64,000 bases of DNA from Aurantiacibacter spongiae (GTDB taxonomy: Bacteria > Pseudomonadota > Alphaproteobacteria > Sphingomonadales > Sphingomonadaceae), in the NCBI RefSeq assembly GCF_003815535.1, contig NZ_RPFZ01000001.1:2294001-2358000 (forward strand), given 5' to 3'. Position 1 is the first letter of the stretch. Each line of letters opens with the position of its first letter. The notes below the pieces were generated by a model, which saw nothing but the letters and a program-made list of their open reading frames with translations, had not been told where the DNA came from and made no database searches. Below, piece by piece: positions 38,081 through 46,589 of this stretch. Made by a program: the position numbers and the translations under genes.

Positions 38081-39475
38081 ATGACACCATACCGACCCCT
38101 TCGCACCTATGGCCTTGTGCCTCTCAATCATCCCCCGACGGATGAATGGGAGCCCGCGCGTGTCCCTATCCGCAGAGCCAAGAAGGCAACAGCAAAGCTA
38201 CTTCGCCGGATCGAGCGGGCGCGGGATGCTGGGGACAGAAGGCAAGTCAGATACCTGACGGATCGCTATCTGCGCTCCTACTCGGTCAAGCTGGCAGCGA
38301 CGGCGAAGGTCAACACAATCCTGAAAGGAGGTGAACGAGCAAAGTCTAAGGAACTGATTGCAACCGCAAGAACGATTGATCCGTTCCGGCCTGCCGGGGA
38401 GCAAGCCCACGTTGTGCCGATCAAGAAGGACAACGGTAGCACCCGGTTGCTGACACTGTTCGGACTGAAGCGGTCAACAGAACAGCGGATGGTGCAACAG
38501 TTGCTTTGCCGATTGCACAGGCCAGACCCGAGGCAACATGCCATGCAAGAAGGCGAGGACGGTCGCAACGAAGCAGCGAAAGCGGTCCTCAACGCAGTGG
38601 ACGGAGATGCCCGCTGGTTCATCGGCCTCGATATTACCGACTACTACCCTTCGATTGACACAAGGAGATTGCACAACCTCATACCACTACCTCGTCGCAT
38701 CATCGACAACGTCATCTGCCCTCCGGCAATGGATGACGTTCGTGTGCGTTATAATGGTCTTGTTGATGTTCTACGATTGGCGGAGGCTTCCCAATCCGGG
38801 GTAAGTCAAGGCTCGCGCACCTCACCCATAGTGGCTGACATCGTCATCAAGCATATCCTCGATGGGCTTCATTGCCCGGCGACGGTTATCAACTATGCTG
38901 ACGACTTCGGCGTTATGGCTCGCACAAAGCGAGAGGTGACGACGATTGCACAATCCTTGGTCCGTGCGCTTGCGCACAGTCCGGCAGGGTGCCTCCAACT
39001 TCGTAACAAGGTTCACGGGACCGCGCGACGCGTTGCTGATGGCTTCGAGTTCCTGGGCTACCATTTCAGGTCAAGGCGCGGCACCGTCATTTGCCAGCCC
39101 GCAGACAAGAACCTCATCAAGTTCAACACCAAGACCTGCGCCTACATCCTTGAAGCCGAGGCGGGACACGCGAAGGCACTCCTGCGCTTTCGACGATATA
39201 TGAAATCATGGTGGTCATCGTTTCCACTAGTCCGGGCTCATCTGGACGGGAACGACATGTTCTTCGCCCGCCATCATGTCCGAGAGCTTGTGCGTCGTAG
39301 GTATCGGCGCACCATGCCCTTAGCTGAAATAGCATTGGAGATGGATGGCGAGAACTTCGCGCCACTTCCGCCGCACACTGAAATCATGCGGATCGCGCAG
39401 ACCATTCGGGAGCGCCGAAACAGCCGGATAGGAAAACGCCCAACCTATCGGACAGATGTCCCTTGGTGGGAATAG
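38081..39475 (+). CDS. Reverse transcriptase (group unassigned)
   Basis: A 464-residue protein with a canonical RT palm: LDITDYYPSID at residues 183-193, QGSRTSPIVADI at 243-254, the catalytic YADD at 272-275, GFEFLGYHF at 321-329, and a helical thumb-like C-domain. A basic N-terminal extension (residues 30-95) precedes it. The start follows the structured region directly. There is no maturase or endonuclease domain, so it is not an intact group II intron protein. The isolated RT with adjacent RNA structure in an island fits a retron or defence-RT lineage, unconfirmed. Confidence 0.85.
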   Translation: MTPYRPLRTYGLVPLNHPPTDEWEPARVPIRRAKKATAKLLRRIERARDAGDRRQVRYLTDRYLRSYSVKLAATAKVNTILKGGERAKSKELIATARTIDPFRPAGEQAHVVPIKKDNGSTRLLTLFGLKRSTEQRMVQQLLCRLHRPDPRQHAMQEGEDGRNEAAKAVLNAVDGDARWFIGLDITDYYPSIDTRRLHNLIPLPRRIIDNVICPPAMDDVRVRYNGLVDVLRLAEASQSGVSQGSRTSPIVADIVIKHILDGLHCPATVINYADDFGVMARTKREVTTIAQSLVRALAHSPAGCLQLRNKVHGTARRVADGFEFLGYHFRSRRGTVICQPADKNLIKFNTKTCAYILEAEAGHAKALLRFRRYMKSWWSSFPLVRAHLDGNDMFFARHHVRELVRRRYRRTMPLAEIALEMDGENFAPLPPHTEIMRIAQTIRERRNSRIGKRPTYRTDVPWWE

Positions 39476-39678
39476 TCGAGAAGCTGGCCGGGCGTGACTT
39501 CGAGTGCGCGTGCTAAGCGGTCCACTACTCTAATCGTCGGGTTCCGTCCGCCAGATCGTTCGAGCGCCGAGAGATACGTCCGATGGATGTCGGCGCGGTG
39601 CGCCAGTTCTTCCTGCGACATGTCCTTCGCGCGGCGGATGCGGCGCACGTTCGCCCCGAAATGCTTGCAGATGTCCAT
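39445..39678 (-). CDS. XRE-family helix-turn-helix regulator
   Basis: A 77-residue protein that is almost entirely a Cro/C1-type domain (FGANVRRIRRAKDMSQEELA, then HRTYLSALERSGGRNPTIRV). It lies antisense to the end of the reverse-transcriptase gene, overlapping it by 31 bases. It may repress the reverse transcriptase or recombinase through the TTGTCAA palindrome, by inference. No obvious toxin partner is present. The next 207 bp (39679-39885) hold no other gene. Confidence 0.88.
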   Translation of the reverse strand: MDICKHFGANVRRIRRAKDMSQEELAHRADIHRTYLSALERSGGRNPTIRVVDRLARALEVTPGQLLDYSHQGTSVR

Positions 39679-39885
39679 AGGCCATCACAGGCCATCAAGC
39701 CCCGATTTCCGCCACATTCCATAGAGTGCAATGTGAATACTATCGGTAACACTTCGTCAGTTTCTGTGTGCTAGACGTTGTTCATGGGCTGCACGACTTA
39801 ACGTCGATCCATCTGCACGGAAATCAAATAGCCTTCTTCGGGAGGCTGTAACCGATAGCCCAGCGACGAAAGGATGAGTAGGCTG

Positions 39886-40260
39886 ATGAAATTGAAGGCG
39901 ATCTTCTATGTCGCTGTAACTGTCGGCGTGGCTGCCTATGTTTATCAAACCTATGTCGGCCCCGATCAGATTGCGGCAGCGCAATCCAGAGTGGCGGCGG
40001 AACTGAAAGACCCTTCGTCGGCCCAATTCAGGAACGTGGAGCAGGTAGGGGACAGGGTCTGTGGCGAGGTAAACGCACGCAACTCCTTCGGCGGGTATGC
40101 TGGATTTCAGCAATTCTATGTGAAGGGCGATGAGGTGTTGCTGGCAACTACCGGCAATGACCCGGATGCGATGCTCCAACGGGCAAGAGTTTCATCGAGG
40201 TGCATTGAACATCTAATGCCCGACGCTGATCCTGAAGCGACGGCAGCCTTGGCGAACTGA
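39886..40260 (+). CDS. Small exported or membrane-anchored protein
   Basis: A 124-residue protein with an N-terminal hydrophobic segment (MKLKAIFYVAVTVGVAAYVY) and an extracytoplasmic part containing LKDPSSAQFRNVEQVGDRVC and GEVNARNSFGGYAGFQQFYV. This last pattern recurs in small secreted proteins of proteobacteria, with no known function. AAAGGA lies 10 bases upstream. An ATG at 39874 would add 4 residues. Confidence 0.65.
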   Translation: MKLKAIFYVAVTVGVAAYVYQTYVGPDQIAAAQSRVAAELKDPSSAQFRNVEQVGDRVCGEVNARNSFGGYAGFQQFYVKGDEVLLATTGNDPDAMLQRARVSSRCIEHLMPDADPEATAALAN

Positions 40261-40452
40261 TTGCAGTCCATGCTCTCGCAACTTGATGCCCATAGCGTAG
40301 ATAAGGGAGTAACACGGTGCAACGCGCTTCGACCGAAGTTCGCTCCCGAGAGTTCGAGGCCATTATCTTCAATTTGAGATCGGGGGCGAAGCGTCTTTGG
40401 GGCGACCGGCGAGAGACGGCTCACCATAATCGCGATTGACGTTATCAAATAA

Positions 40453-40478
40453 TCTGCTGCTACATTTCCGGCTACACA
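40453..40478. repeat. Probable integrase arm-type site, right end
   Basis: It matches 23143-23168 at 25 of 26 bases (TGCTACATTTCC then GGCTACACA). It lies 63 bp inside the right att core, in the same orientation as the left copy. A 10-bp palindrome AATCGCGATT precedes it at 40428-40437, and AAAAACC/GGTTTTT inverted arms lie at 40509-40524. Confidence 0.6.
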
Positions 40479-40540
40479 TGCGCTATCAGGTATGGCAGCA
40501 ATGCCCTGAAAAACCGGGGTTTTTGATATGTGGCGCTTTC

Positions 40541-40557
40541 TCCCTCCCTCTCCGCCA
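40541..40557. repeat. att core, distal side of the element
   Basis: TCCCTCCCTCTCCGCCA is identical to the tRNA-Ser 3' end at 23067-23083. It marks where the host chromosome resumes. Between here and the Gfo/Idh start the 152 bp (40558-40709) hold a CCCGG/CCGGG hairpin that may be the original tRNA terminator, and the LacI-type operator. Confidence 0.9.
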
Positions 40558-40619
40558 CCCGGCCATATCCCTTTTCCGGGCTCCGGGCGGGCGAGACTTT
40601 TGTCCCCGACGCCGTTTGC

Positions 40620-40633
40620 TGATAGCGCTACCA
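40620..40633. promoter_or_regulatory. LacI-type operator before the glycosidase operon
   Basis: TGATAGCGCTACCA, with an AGCGCT core and near-perfect symmetry, lies 77 bp before the Gfo/Idh start. It matches the two sites at 61311-61324 and 61629-61644. It is probably bound by the LacI-family regulator at 61761. Confidence 0.75.
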
Positions 40634-40709
40634 TGGAAGTGCGAATCGGACACCGAACCTCCTTCGAGAAGGTCGGGCCAGACGCGATGGAAGCGGAGGG
40701 GGGAACGAG

Positions 40710-41831
40710 ATGGGCAGGACCGATCGGCGTGCGGTGTTGCAGGGCATGGGTTCGCTCGCCGCACTCGGACTTGGCGGGTCCGCCGGGTGGGCGCGGGACA
40801 GGGCGCGGCAGACCGGGCGAAAGCTAGGCTACGCGGTGGTCGGGCTCGGCTATTACGCAACGCAGCAAATCATGCCGCAATTCAGGAATTGCGAGTTCGC
40901 CAAGCTGACTGCCCTGGTAAGCGGAACGCCCGAGAAGCTTGCGCGCTACGGCGCGGAATATGACATTCCCCGCACCCACCGGTACGACTACCAGAGCTAC
41001 GACCGGATGAGCGCGAACCCCGACATCGACATCGTCTATGTCGTCCTGCCGAACGCGATGCATGCCGAATACACGGTGCGCGCGGCGCAGGCCGGCAAGC
41101 ATGTCCTGTGCGAAAAACCGATGGCGACCAGCTCGGCCGAATGTCGGATGATGATCGCGGCATGCCGCGAAGCCGGGAAGAAGCTCATGATCGGATATCG
41201 CAGCCGGTTCGAGCCGTACAACCGGCTGGCCATCGATCTCGCCCGTTCGGGTCATGTCGGGCCTTCGCGGGTGATCACTGCGCAACACGGTTTTCCGATA
41301 TCGCCCGACCAATGGCGGCTCGATCGCGACATGGCGGGCGGCGGATCGCTGATGGATATCGGTATCTACAGCCTCAATGCCGCACGCTACCTGACGGGGG
41401 AGGAGCCGACATATATCAGCGCGGTGGAATCGACGGATCGTTCCGACCCGCGATTCCGGGAGGTGGAAGACAGGATCGACTGGGAAATGCTCTTCCCCTC
41501 GGGCGTGCTCGCCAGCTGCGTATCATCCTACAGCAGTCCCCACAACGCCTACCGCGTGACGGGCACCCAGGGCTGGATCGACCTCGAACCGGCGACGCAG
41601 TATTCGGGACAGGCCATGCGCGTCAGCAAGGGCGGAACGATAGAGCCGCGCAGTCCGGTCGAGCCGGGGAAAAACCAGTTCGTCGGGCAGCTCGATCACC
41701 TAGCGGAGTGCGTCGTTACGGAGCGGGAGCCGATCGTCCCGGGGGAAGAGGGGCTGCGCGACCTGGTAGCGATCGAGGCGATCTACCGATCGGCGCGGGA
41801 GGGGCGCCGCGTGGCGGTAGCTGCCGTATGA
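40710..41831 (+). CDS. Tat-exported Gfo/Idh/MocA oxidoreductase (glucose-fructose oxidoreductase-like)
   Basis: A 373-residue protein. A Tat signal (RTDRRAVLQGMGSLAALGLG) precedes a Rossmann fold (KLGYAVVGLGYYATQQIMP near residue 38) with the conserved VLCEKPMA near residue 133 and a GFO/IDH C-domain. Periplasmic relatives (Zymomonas GFOR, Caulobacter aldose-aldose oxidoreductase) keep NADP bound and oxidise aldoses to lactones while reducing a second sugar. It heads the operon and overlaps the GH3 gene by 4 bases. A GGAGGGGGGAAC ribosome site precedes it. Substrate is not fixed by sequence. Confidence 0.88.
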   Translation: MGRTDRRAVLQGMGSLAALGLGGSAGWARDRARQTGRKLGYAVVGLGYYATQQIMPQFRNCEFAKLTALVSGTPEKLARYGAEYDIPRTHRYDYQSYDRMSANPDIDIVYVVLPNAMHAEYTVRAAQAGKHVLCEKPMATSSAECRMMIAACREAGKKLMIGYRSRFEPYNRLAIDLARSGHVGPSRVITAQHGFPISPDQWRLDRDMAGGGSLMDIGIYSLNAARYLTGEEPTYISAVESTDRSDPRFREVEDRIDWEMLFPSGVLASCVSSYSSPHNAYRVTGTQGWIDLEPATQYSGQAMRVSKGGTIEPRSPVEPGKNQFVGQLDHLAECVVTEREPIVPGEEGLRDLVAIEAIYRSAREGRRVAVAAV

Positions 41832-44125
41832 ACGCGCCGATCCATCGCCGTGCCTTCCTCGCCGCGGGCGCCCTGCTGGCGGCGAGCACCCGGTTTCCGG
41901 GGCTTGCCCGGGCCCGGACGGTTCCGCCGGCGGAAGACGCCGAGCGCATCGAGGCCCTTCTCGGGCAGATGACCCTGACCGAAAAGCTCGGTCAGATGAC
42001 ACAGCTTGCCGGCGGGCGTCAGAAGGCGCTCAATTCGCGTATCGACGCTTCCGCCCTTGCGCGCGTTCGCGAGGGGCGTGTCGGATCCTATCTCCACGTC
42101 GCGGGGGCCGAACCGCTGGCGCGGTTGCAACGGGTTGCGGTCGAGGAATCGCGGCTCGGGATACCGCTCCTGTTCGCGATGGACGTGGTTCATGGCTACC
42201 GCACGATCATGCCGGTGCCGCTCGCGCTTGCCGCCAGCTTCGATCCGGAAATCGCCGGCCGTGCCGCCCGCGTCGCGGCCACGGAGGCTTCGGTCAGCGG
42301 ACTGCACTGGACCTTCGCACCGATGATCGACGTCGCGCGCGACGCCCGATGGGGCCGCGTCGTGGAGGGTGCGGGCGAAGACCCGTATCTCGGTTCCCGC
42401 ATGGCCGAAGCGCAGGTAGGTGGCTTCCAGACCGGCGACCTTTCGAACGAAGACGCGGTGATGGCCTGCGCCAAGCATTTCGGCGCTTACGGGGCCGGGG
42501 CCGGGGGGCGCGACTACGACCGCGCCGATATTTCCGAAGCGACGTTGCACGAGGTCTATCTTCCGCCTTTCCGGGCGGCGGCAGAGGCGGGCGCGGGCAG
42601 CTTCATGACGGCGTTCAACGAACTCAACGGCGTGCCCACCACCGGCAATGCCGACCTCGTTCGCGCGCTGCTTCGCGACCGGTGGAACTACCAGGGTGTC
42701 GTGGTCAGCGACTGGAACGCGATCCTCGAACTGGTCGCGCATGGTGCCGCGAGCGACCCGGTGGAAGCCGCCGCGCTCGCGCTGCGCGCCGGTGTCGACA
42801 TGGACATGACAAGCAATACCTACGCCGACCATCTGCAAGCGGCCATCGCGGCCGATCCGGCCTTGCTGCCGCTGGTCGACGAGGCGGTGACTCGCATCCT
42901 GCACGCCAAGGCGCGGCTGGGTCTGTTCGACGATCCATACCGCTTCGGTGACGCCGCGCGCGAGCGCACCGTACTGGGTTCGGCGCAGCATCGACTGGTG
43001 GCCCGCGAGGCGGCCCGGCGCTCGATCGTTCTGCTGCGAAATGACGGCGGCGTGCTACCCCTGCGGCGGGATGCGCGGATCGCGTTGATCGGAGCGCTCG
43101 CGGACGACGCGTCCTCGACCATCGGATCGTGGCGCGCGCGCGGGGAAATGGAGGATTCGGTCACTCTTCGCGCGGCGCTCGAACCGATGAACGTGACCTA
43201 CGCGCCAGGCGTTTCACTGCGCGAAAACGACACGAGCGGCATCCCCGCCGCCGTCGCGGCGGCCGAGGACGCGGATGTCGTGCTGCTCGCGATCGGGGAG
43301 GATTTCGATTTCTCCGGCGAGGCGCGCAGCCGTTCCGACATCGGTCTGCCCGGTGCCCAGAGCCGACTGGTCGATGCGATCCGCGCGACCGGCAAGCCCA
43401 TTGTCGCAATTCTCATGAACGGACGCCCGCTGGCGCTCGAGACGACACTGGAGGGGATTCCCGCGGTGCTCGAAACCTGGTTTCTGGGTAACGAAAGCGG
43501 CCCCGCCATCGCCGACATAGTGTTCGGGGCGGTATCTCCTGCCGGACGACTTCCGATGGGTATGCCGCGCGTTACCGGACAGGTTCCGCAATATTACGCG
43601 CATCCGCCGACGGGACGCCCGGCCAATCCCGACCTTTCGGTCGACAGCGCGCGCTACCGCGATGTCGGTATCGGGCCCCTGTTCCCGTTCGGACATGGAC
43701 TGTCCTATTCGCACTTCACCTATTCGGCGCTGGAAATCGATGGGCATACCGGTGGCCGCTTCCCCCGTTGGACCGTTCGCGCGACCGTAGCGAACAGCGG
43801 AACGCGCGATGCCGAGGAGGTGATCCAGCTCTACATCCACGCCCCCGTCCGCGGGATGGCGCGGCCGGTAAAGGAATTGCGGGGCTTCGCGCGGCTCTCG
43901 ATTCCCGCCGGCGAAGCGCGCCGGATAAGCTTCGCGCTCACGCCCGAACAGTTCGCCTACTGGCACGACGGGTGGCGAATTGCGCCCGGCGGGGTGGAGG
44001 TGATGGTCGGATCGTCGTCGGACGATATCCGGTTGCGCGGCCAACTCGACAATCCCGTGGACCGGGCGCTCGGCGCTGGCGAAATGGCCGGCGCTGCCCC
44101 GGCGACGTCCGTTTCCGTCGGATGA
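41828..44125 (+). CDS. GH3 beta-glucosidase, Tat-exported
   Basis: A 765-residue GH3 of BglX type. A Tat-like signal (HRRAFLAAGALLAASTRFPG) precedes the (beta/alpha)8 domain with MTLTEKLGQMTQL, FAMDVVHGYRT, and the nucleophile Asp in VVVSDWNAI near residue 295. The sandwich domain (YDRADIS... then IVLLRNDGGVLPL) and a fibronectin-III-like C-domain (FPFGHGLSYSHFTY) complete it. It releases terminal beta-linked glucose. It overlaps the genes on both sides by 4 bases. Confidence 0.92.
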   Translation: MNAPIHRRAFLAAGALLAASTRFPGLARARTVPPAEDAERIEALLGQMTLTEKLGQMTQLAGGRQKALNSRIDASALARVREGRVGSYLHVAGAEPLARLQRVAVEESRLGIPLLFAMDVVHGYRTIMPVPLALAASFDPEIAGRAARVAATEASVSGLHWTFAPMIDVARDARWGRVVEGAGEDPYLGSRMAEAQVGGFQTGDLSNEDAVMACAKHFGAYGAGAGGRDYDRADISEATLHEVYLPPFRAAAEAGAGSFMTAFNELNGVPTTGNADLVRALLRDRWNYQGVVVSDWNAILELVAHGAASDPVEAAALALRAGVDMDMTSNTYADHLQAAIAADPALLPLVDEAVTRILHAKARLGLFDDPYRFGDAARERTVLGSAQHRLVAREAARRSIVLLRNDGGVLPLRRDARIALIGALADDASSTIGSWRARGEMEDSVTLRAALEPMNVTYAPGVSLRENDTSGIPAAVAAAEDADVVLLAIGEDFDFSGEARSRSDIGLPGAQSRLVDAIRATGKPIVAILMNGRPLALETTLEGIPAVLETWFLGNESGPAIADIVFGAVSPAGRLPMGMPRVTGQVPQYYAHPPTGRPANPDLSVDSARYRDVGIGPLFPFGHGLSYSHFTYSALEIDGHTGGRFPRWTVRATVANSGTRDAEEVIQLYIHAPVRGMARPVKELRGFARLSIPAGEARRISFALTPEQFAYWHDGWRIAPGGVEVMVGSSSDDIRLRGQLDNPVDRALGAGEMAGAAPATSVSVG

Positions 44126-45468
44126 TGTCCGAACCCTGGGCCAGCCTGTCTGTCGTGGCGGTCAGCATCGTCGTGCTTATTGCGATGGTTCTGCGCTGGA
44201 AGGTGCCGGCCTTCATCGCGCTGCTTGTCGTCGCGCTCGGCACCGGGATCGCTTTCGGCGCGCCGCCTGCCGACGTGATCGCGGCCGTGCGCAAGGGTAC
44301 CGGTGAGGCGCTCGGGTTCGTGGCGGTGGTAATCGGGCTGGGCGCTATGCTGGGCGGATTGCTCGAGGCTAGCGGCGGGATCGGGGTGCTCGCCAACCGG
44401 CTGCTCGACGCCTTCGGAGAGCGTCGGGCGCCCTGGGCATTGGTGGTGATCGGCACGCTCGTCGGCATACCGTTGTTCTTTGACGTCGGGTTCATCGTGC
44501 TTGCTCCGCTGGTCGTCACCCTGTCGCTGCGAGCGAGGCGGCGCGTGATGTATTTCGCGCTCCCGCTACTCGCCGGGCTGCTGACGATGCATGCCCTGCT
44601 GCCGCCGCATCCCGGACCTGTCGCCGTGGCTGAACTGATCGGCACCGATTACGGCCTGCTCGCCCTCTATGGTCTTGCTTGCGGTATTCCCGCCGCTGTT
44701 ATCGCCGGGCCGGTCTTTGCGGTCCTGGCGCACGGACAGAGCGGCTTCGGCGAGGGCGGTCCGCCGCCGCGCTTCGACGAGAACGCACCCGCAATCGCCG
44801 CGATCGGGTTCGTCCCGGCGCTAGGCGGAATGCTGATTCCGCTGTCGCTTATCCTGCTGGCGGCGCTGGCGGGGGGCGTACTTCCACAGGGGCCGTCACG
44901 CAGCTTCCTCGAATTCATCGGCCACCCCTTCACAGCGTTGATACTCGCTTGCGCTTTCGTAGGGCTGTGGTTGCGCCTGCGGCTCGATGCCCCGCTGCAG
45001 ACCATTTCGGACGTGATGACCCGCGCACTGGCCCCGGCCGGGCTCATGGTGCTCGTCGTCGGTGCGGGTGCGGCCTACAAGGAAGTGCTGATCCAGTCCG
45101 GTGCCGGAGAGCAGATCACGGCCGCCGTATCGGCGTTTGCGCTGGCGGTGCCGGTGTTCGCCTTCCTGCTCGCGGCATTCGTCCGCGTTGCGCAGGGGTC
45201 GGCGACGGTCGCCATGGTTACCGCCGCCGGGCTCGCCGCGCCCCTGATCGCGCAGGCAGGCCTTTCCCCTGGCCAGGTCGCCCTCGTCACCGTGTCGATA
45301 GGCGCAGGCGCGTCTGTCGCCAGCCATGTCAACGACACCGGCTTCTGGCTCGTCAAACAATATCTCGGCCTTACCGAAACCCAGACGTTCCGCAGCTGGA
45401 CGCTGAGCGCGACGATCGCGGGTTTCGTCATGTTCGCAATCGCCATGCTGCTCTGGAGTTTTACATGA
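44122..45468 (+). CDS. GntP-family gluconate:proton symporter
   Basis: A 448-residue protein with about 12 transmembrane segments. Family features include RKGTGEALGFVAVVIGLGAM near residue 58, MHALLPPHPGPVAVAEL near residue 155, RVAQGSATVAMVTAAGL, and GAGASVASHVNDTGFWLVKQ near residue 394, all GntP/CitMHS-type. It probably imports gluconate or another aldonate. Its ATG overlaps the GH3 stop (ATGA); a second ATG 3 bases on is equally possible. Between an oxidoreductase and a lactonase it fits uptake of the oxidation product. Confidence 0.9.
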   Translation: MMSEPWASLSVVAVSIVVLIAMVLRWKVPAFIALLVVALGTGIAFGAPPADVIAAVRKGTGEALGFVAVVIGLGAMLGGLLEASGGIGVLANRLLDAFGERRAPWALVVIGTLVGIPLFFDVGFIVLAPLVVTLSLRARRRVMYFALPLLAGLLTMHALLPPHPGPVAVAELIGTDYGLLALYGLACGIPAAVIAGPVFAVLAHGQSGFGEGGPPPRFDENAPAIAAIGFVPALGGMLIPLSLILLAALAGGVLPQGPSRSFLEFIGHPFTALILACAFVGLWLRLRLDAPLQTISDVMTRALAPAGLMVLVVGAGAAYKEVLIQSGAGEQITAAVSAFALAVPVFAFLLAAFVRVAQGSATVAMVTAAGLAAPLIAQAGLSPGQVALVTVSIGAGASVASHVNDTGFWLVKQYLGLTETQTFRSWTLSATIAGFVMFAIAMLLWSFT

Positions 45469-46484
45469 TCGGACGCCGTACTTTTCTCGGTTCGCTTGCA
45501 CTCGCGCCCCTTGCCGGCTGTGTTCACCCCGGTTCAGCGCCGCGCTATCCGCGCGTGGGCGGCATCGAACGCCTCGATGCACGCCTCGACGCGATCGTGG
45601 ATGCGGACGCGCCGGTGGAGCAGCTCGCCACCGGCTACACCTGGGCCGAAGGTCCGGTATGGGTGAGCGACGGCGGTTTCCTGCTGTTTACCGATCCGGG
45701 CAACAACGTCATCCATCGCTGGACGCCCGGCATCGGCGCGGCGCCCTTCCTCACCCCGTCGGGACTGGCCGGTCCGATCCCGGCGGGCGTTCGGGAGGCC
45801 GGCGCCAACGGTCTTCGCATCGACGATCGGGGGCGGTTGGTAATGGCCGACAGCGGCACGCGCACGATCGCGCGGATGGATCTAGCCACGCGCGAGAAAG
45901 TGGTGCTGGCCGCCACCTACGAAGGGCAGCGGTTCAACAGTCCGAACGACCTGACGCTTTCGCGCAGCGGGGCGATCTATTTCACCGATCCTCCCTATGG
46001 CTTTTCGCAAGCCGACGAATCCCCGCTGCGCGAGGTGCCGTTCAACGGCCTTTACCGGATCGCGCCCGGCGGCGATGTCGCGTTGCTCGACGGTAGCCAC
46101 CGACGCCCGAACGGCGTCGCGCTGTCGCCGGACGAGCGCACGCTTTACCTCGCGCTGTCGGACGAGGAGCGACCCCAGGTTCTCGCCTACGATCTCGACG
46201 CGAACGGAATGCCGACCGGATCGCGCCTGTTCCTCGACATGCAGTCCGGACTTGCTGCCGGGCTGCCGGGTCTGCCCGACGGAGTGAAGGTCGATCGCAC
46301 CGGAAATGTCTTTGCTACCGGACCGGGCGGGGTTCACGTGACGACGCCCCGCGGCGAGGTGCTCGGCATCATCGCGACCGGAAAGGCGGTCGCCAATTGC
46401 GCTTTTGGGGGTAGTGACGGACGCACGCTGTTCCTCACCTCGCACGACATGCTCGCGCGCGTGCGTTTGAAAGCGCGGGGATGA
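45465..46484 (+). CDS. SMP-30/gluconolactonase, Tat lipoprotein
   Basis: A 339-residue six-bladed propeller lactonase. A Tat signal with lipobox (MIGRRTFLGSLALAPLAGC) is followed by YTWAEGPVWVSDGGFLLFTD, the metal-site segments RFNSPNDLTLSRSGAIYFTD and RRPNGVALSPDERTLYLA, and LPDGVKVDRTGNVFATGPGG. It opens aldonolactones to aldonates. Overlap with gntP by 4 bases supports a single pathway: oxidation, lactone hydrolysis, uptake. It is predicted to be anchored on the periplasmic side. Confidence 0.9.
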   Translation: MIGRRTFLGSLALAPLAGCVHPGSAPRYPRVGGIERLDARLDAIVDADAPVEQLATGYTWAEGPVWVSDGGFLLFTDPGNNVIHRWTPGIGAAPFLTPSGLAGPIPAGVREAGANGLRIDDRGRLVMADSGTRTIARMDLATREKVVLAATYEGQRFNSPNDLTLSRSGAIYFTDPPYGFSQADESPLREVPFNGLYRIAPGGDVALLDGSHRRPNGVALSPDERTLYLALSDEERPQVLAYDLDANGMPTGSRLFLDMQSGLAAGLPGLPDGVKVDRTGNVFATGPGGVHVTTPRGEVLGIIATGKAVANCAFGGSDGRTLFLTSHDMLARVRLKARG

Positions 46485-46589
46485 GGCGGGAAGGTGCGTC
46501 TGCTCCCGCCCTCTCATGCGAACGAGCTTTGCGACGCCCCTTTCCGGCAGGACGGCAGGCGTCGCAAGACTGCGTTGAAGCCCGCGCGA

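Larger units (their letters stand above)
23067..40557. mobile_element. 17.5-kb integrative element in tRNA-Ser(CGA), defence-type cargo
   Basis: It is bounded by perfect 17-bp copies of the tRNA 3' end. A tyrosine integrase starts 114 bp from the tRNA and reads inwards. A 26-bp repeat with one mismatch lies about 60 bp inside each end. The cargo is a type I restriction system, a methylase/ParB/HEPN trio, a membrane protein, a serine recombinase, an HNH-like gene, a reverse transcriptase and an XRE regulator. There is no relaxase, type IV secretion, replication or phage structural gene, so it is either a mobilisable island needing help or a passive one. No excisionase is recognised. GC content is lower and uneven, especially 32050-35100. 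Confidence 0.9.

Noticed and set aside
38081-39475. Diversity-generating retroelement
   Set aside because: No accessory Avd gene or template/variable repeat pair with adenine-biased changes was found near the RT.
38081-39475. Group II intron
   Set aside because: No maturase X or HNH domain in the protein, and the flanking sequence shows no domain V-like hairpin that I can identify.
23067-40557. Prophage
   Set aside because: No capsid, tail, terminase, lysis or replication genes are present.
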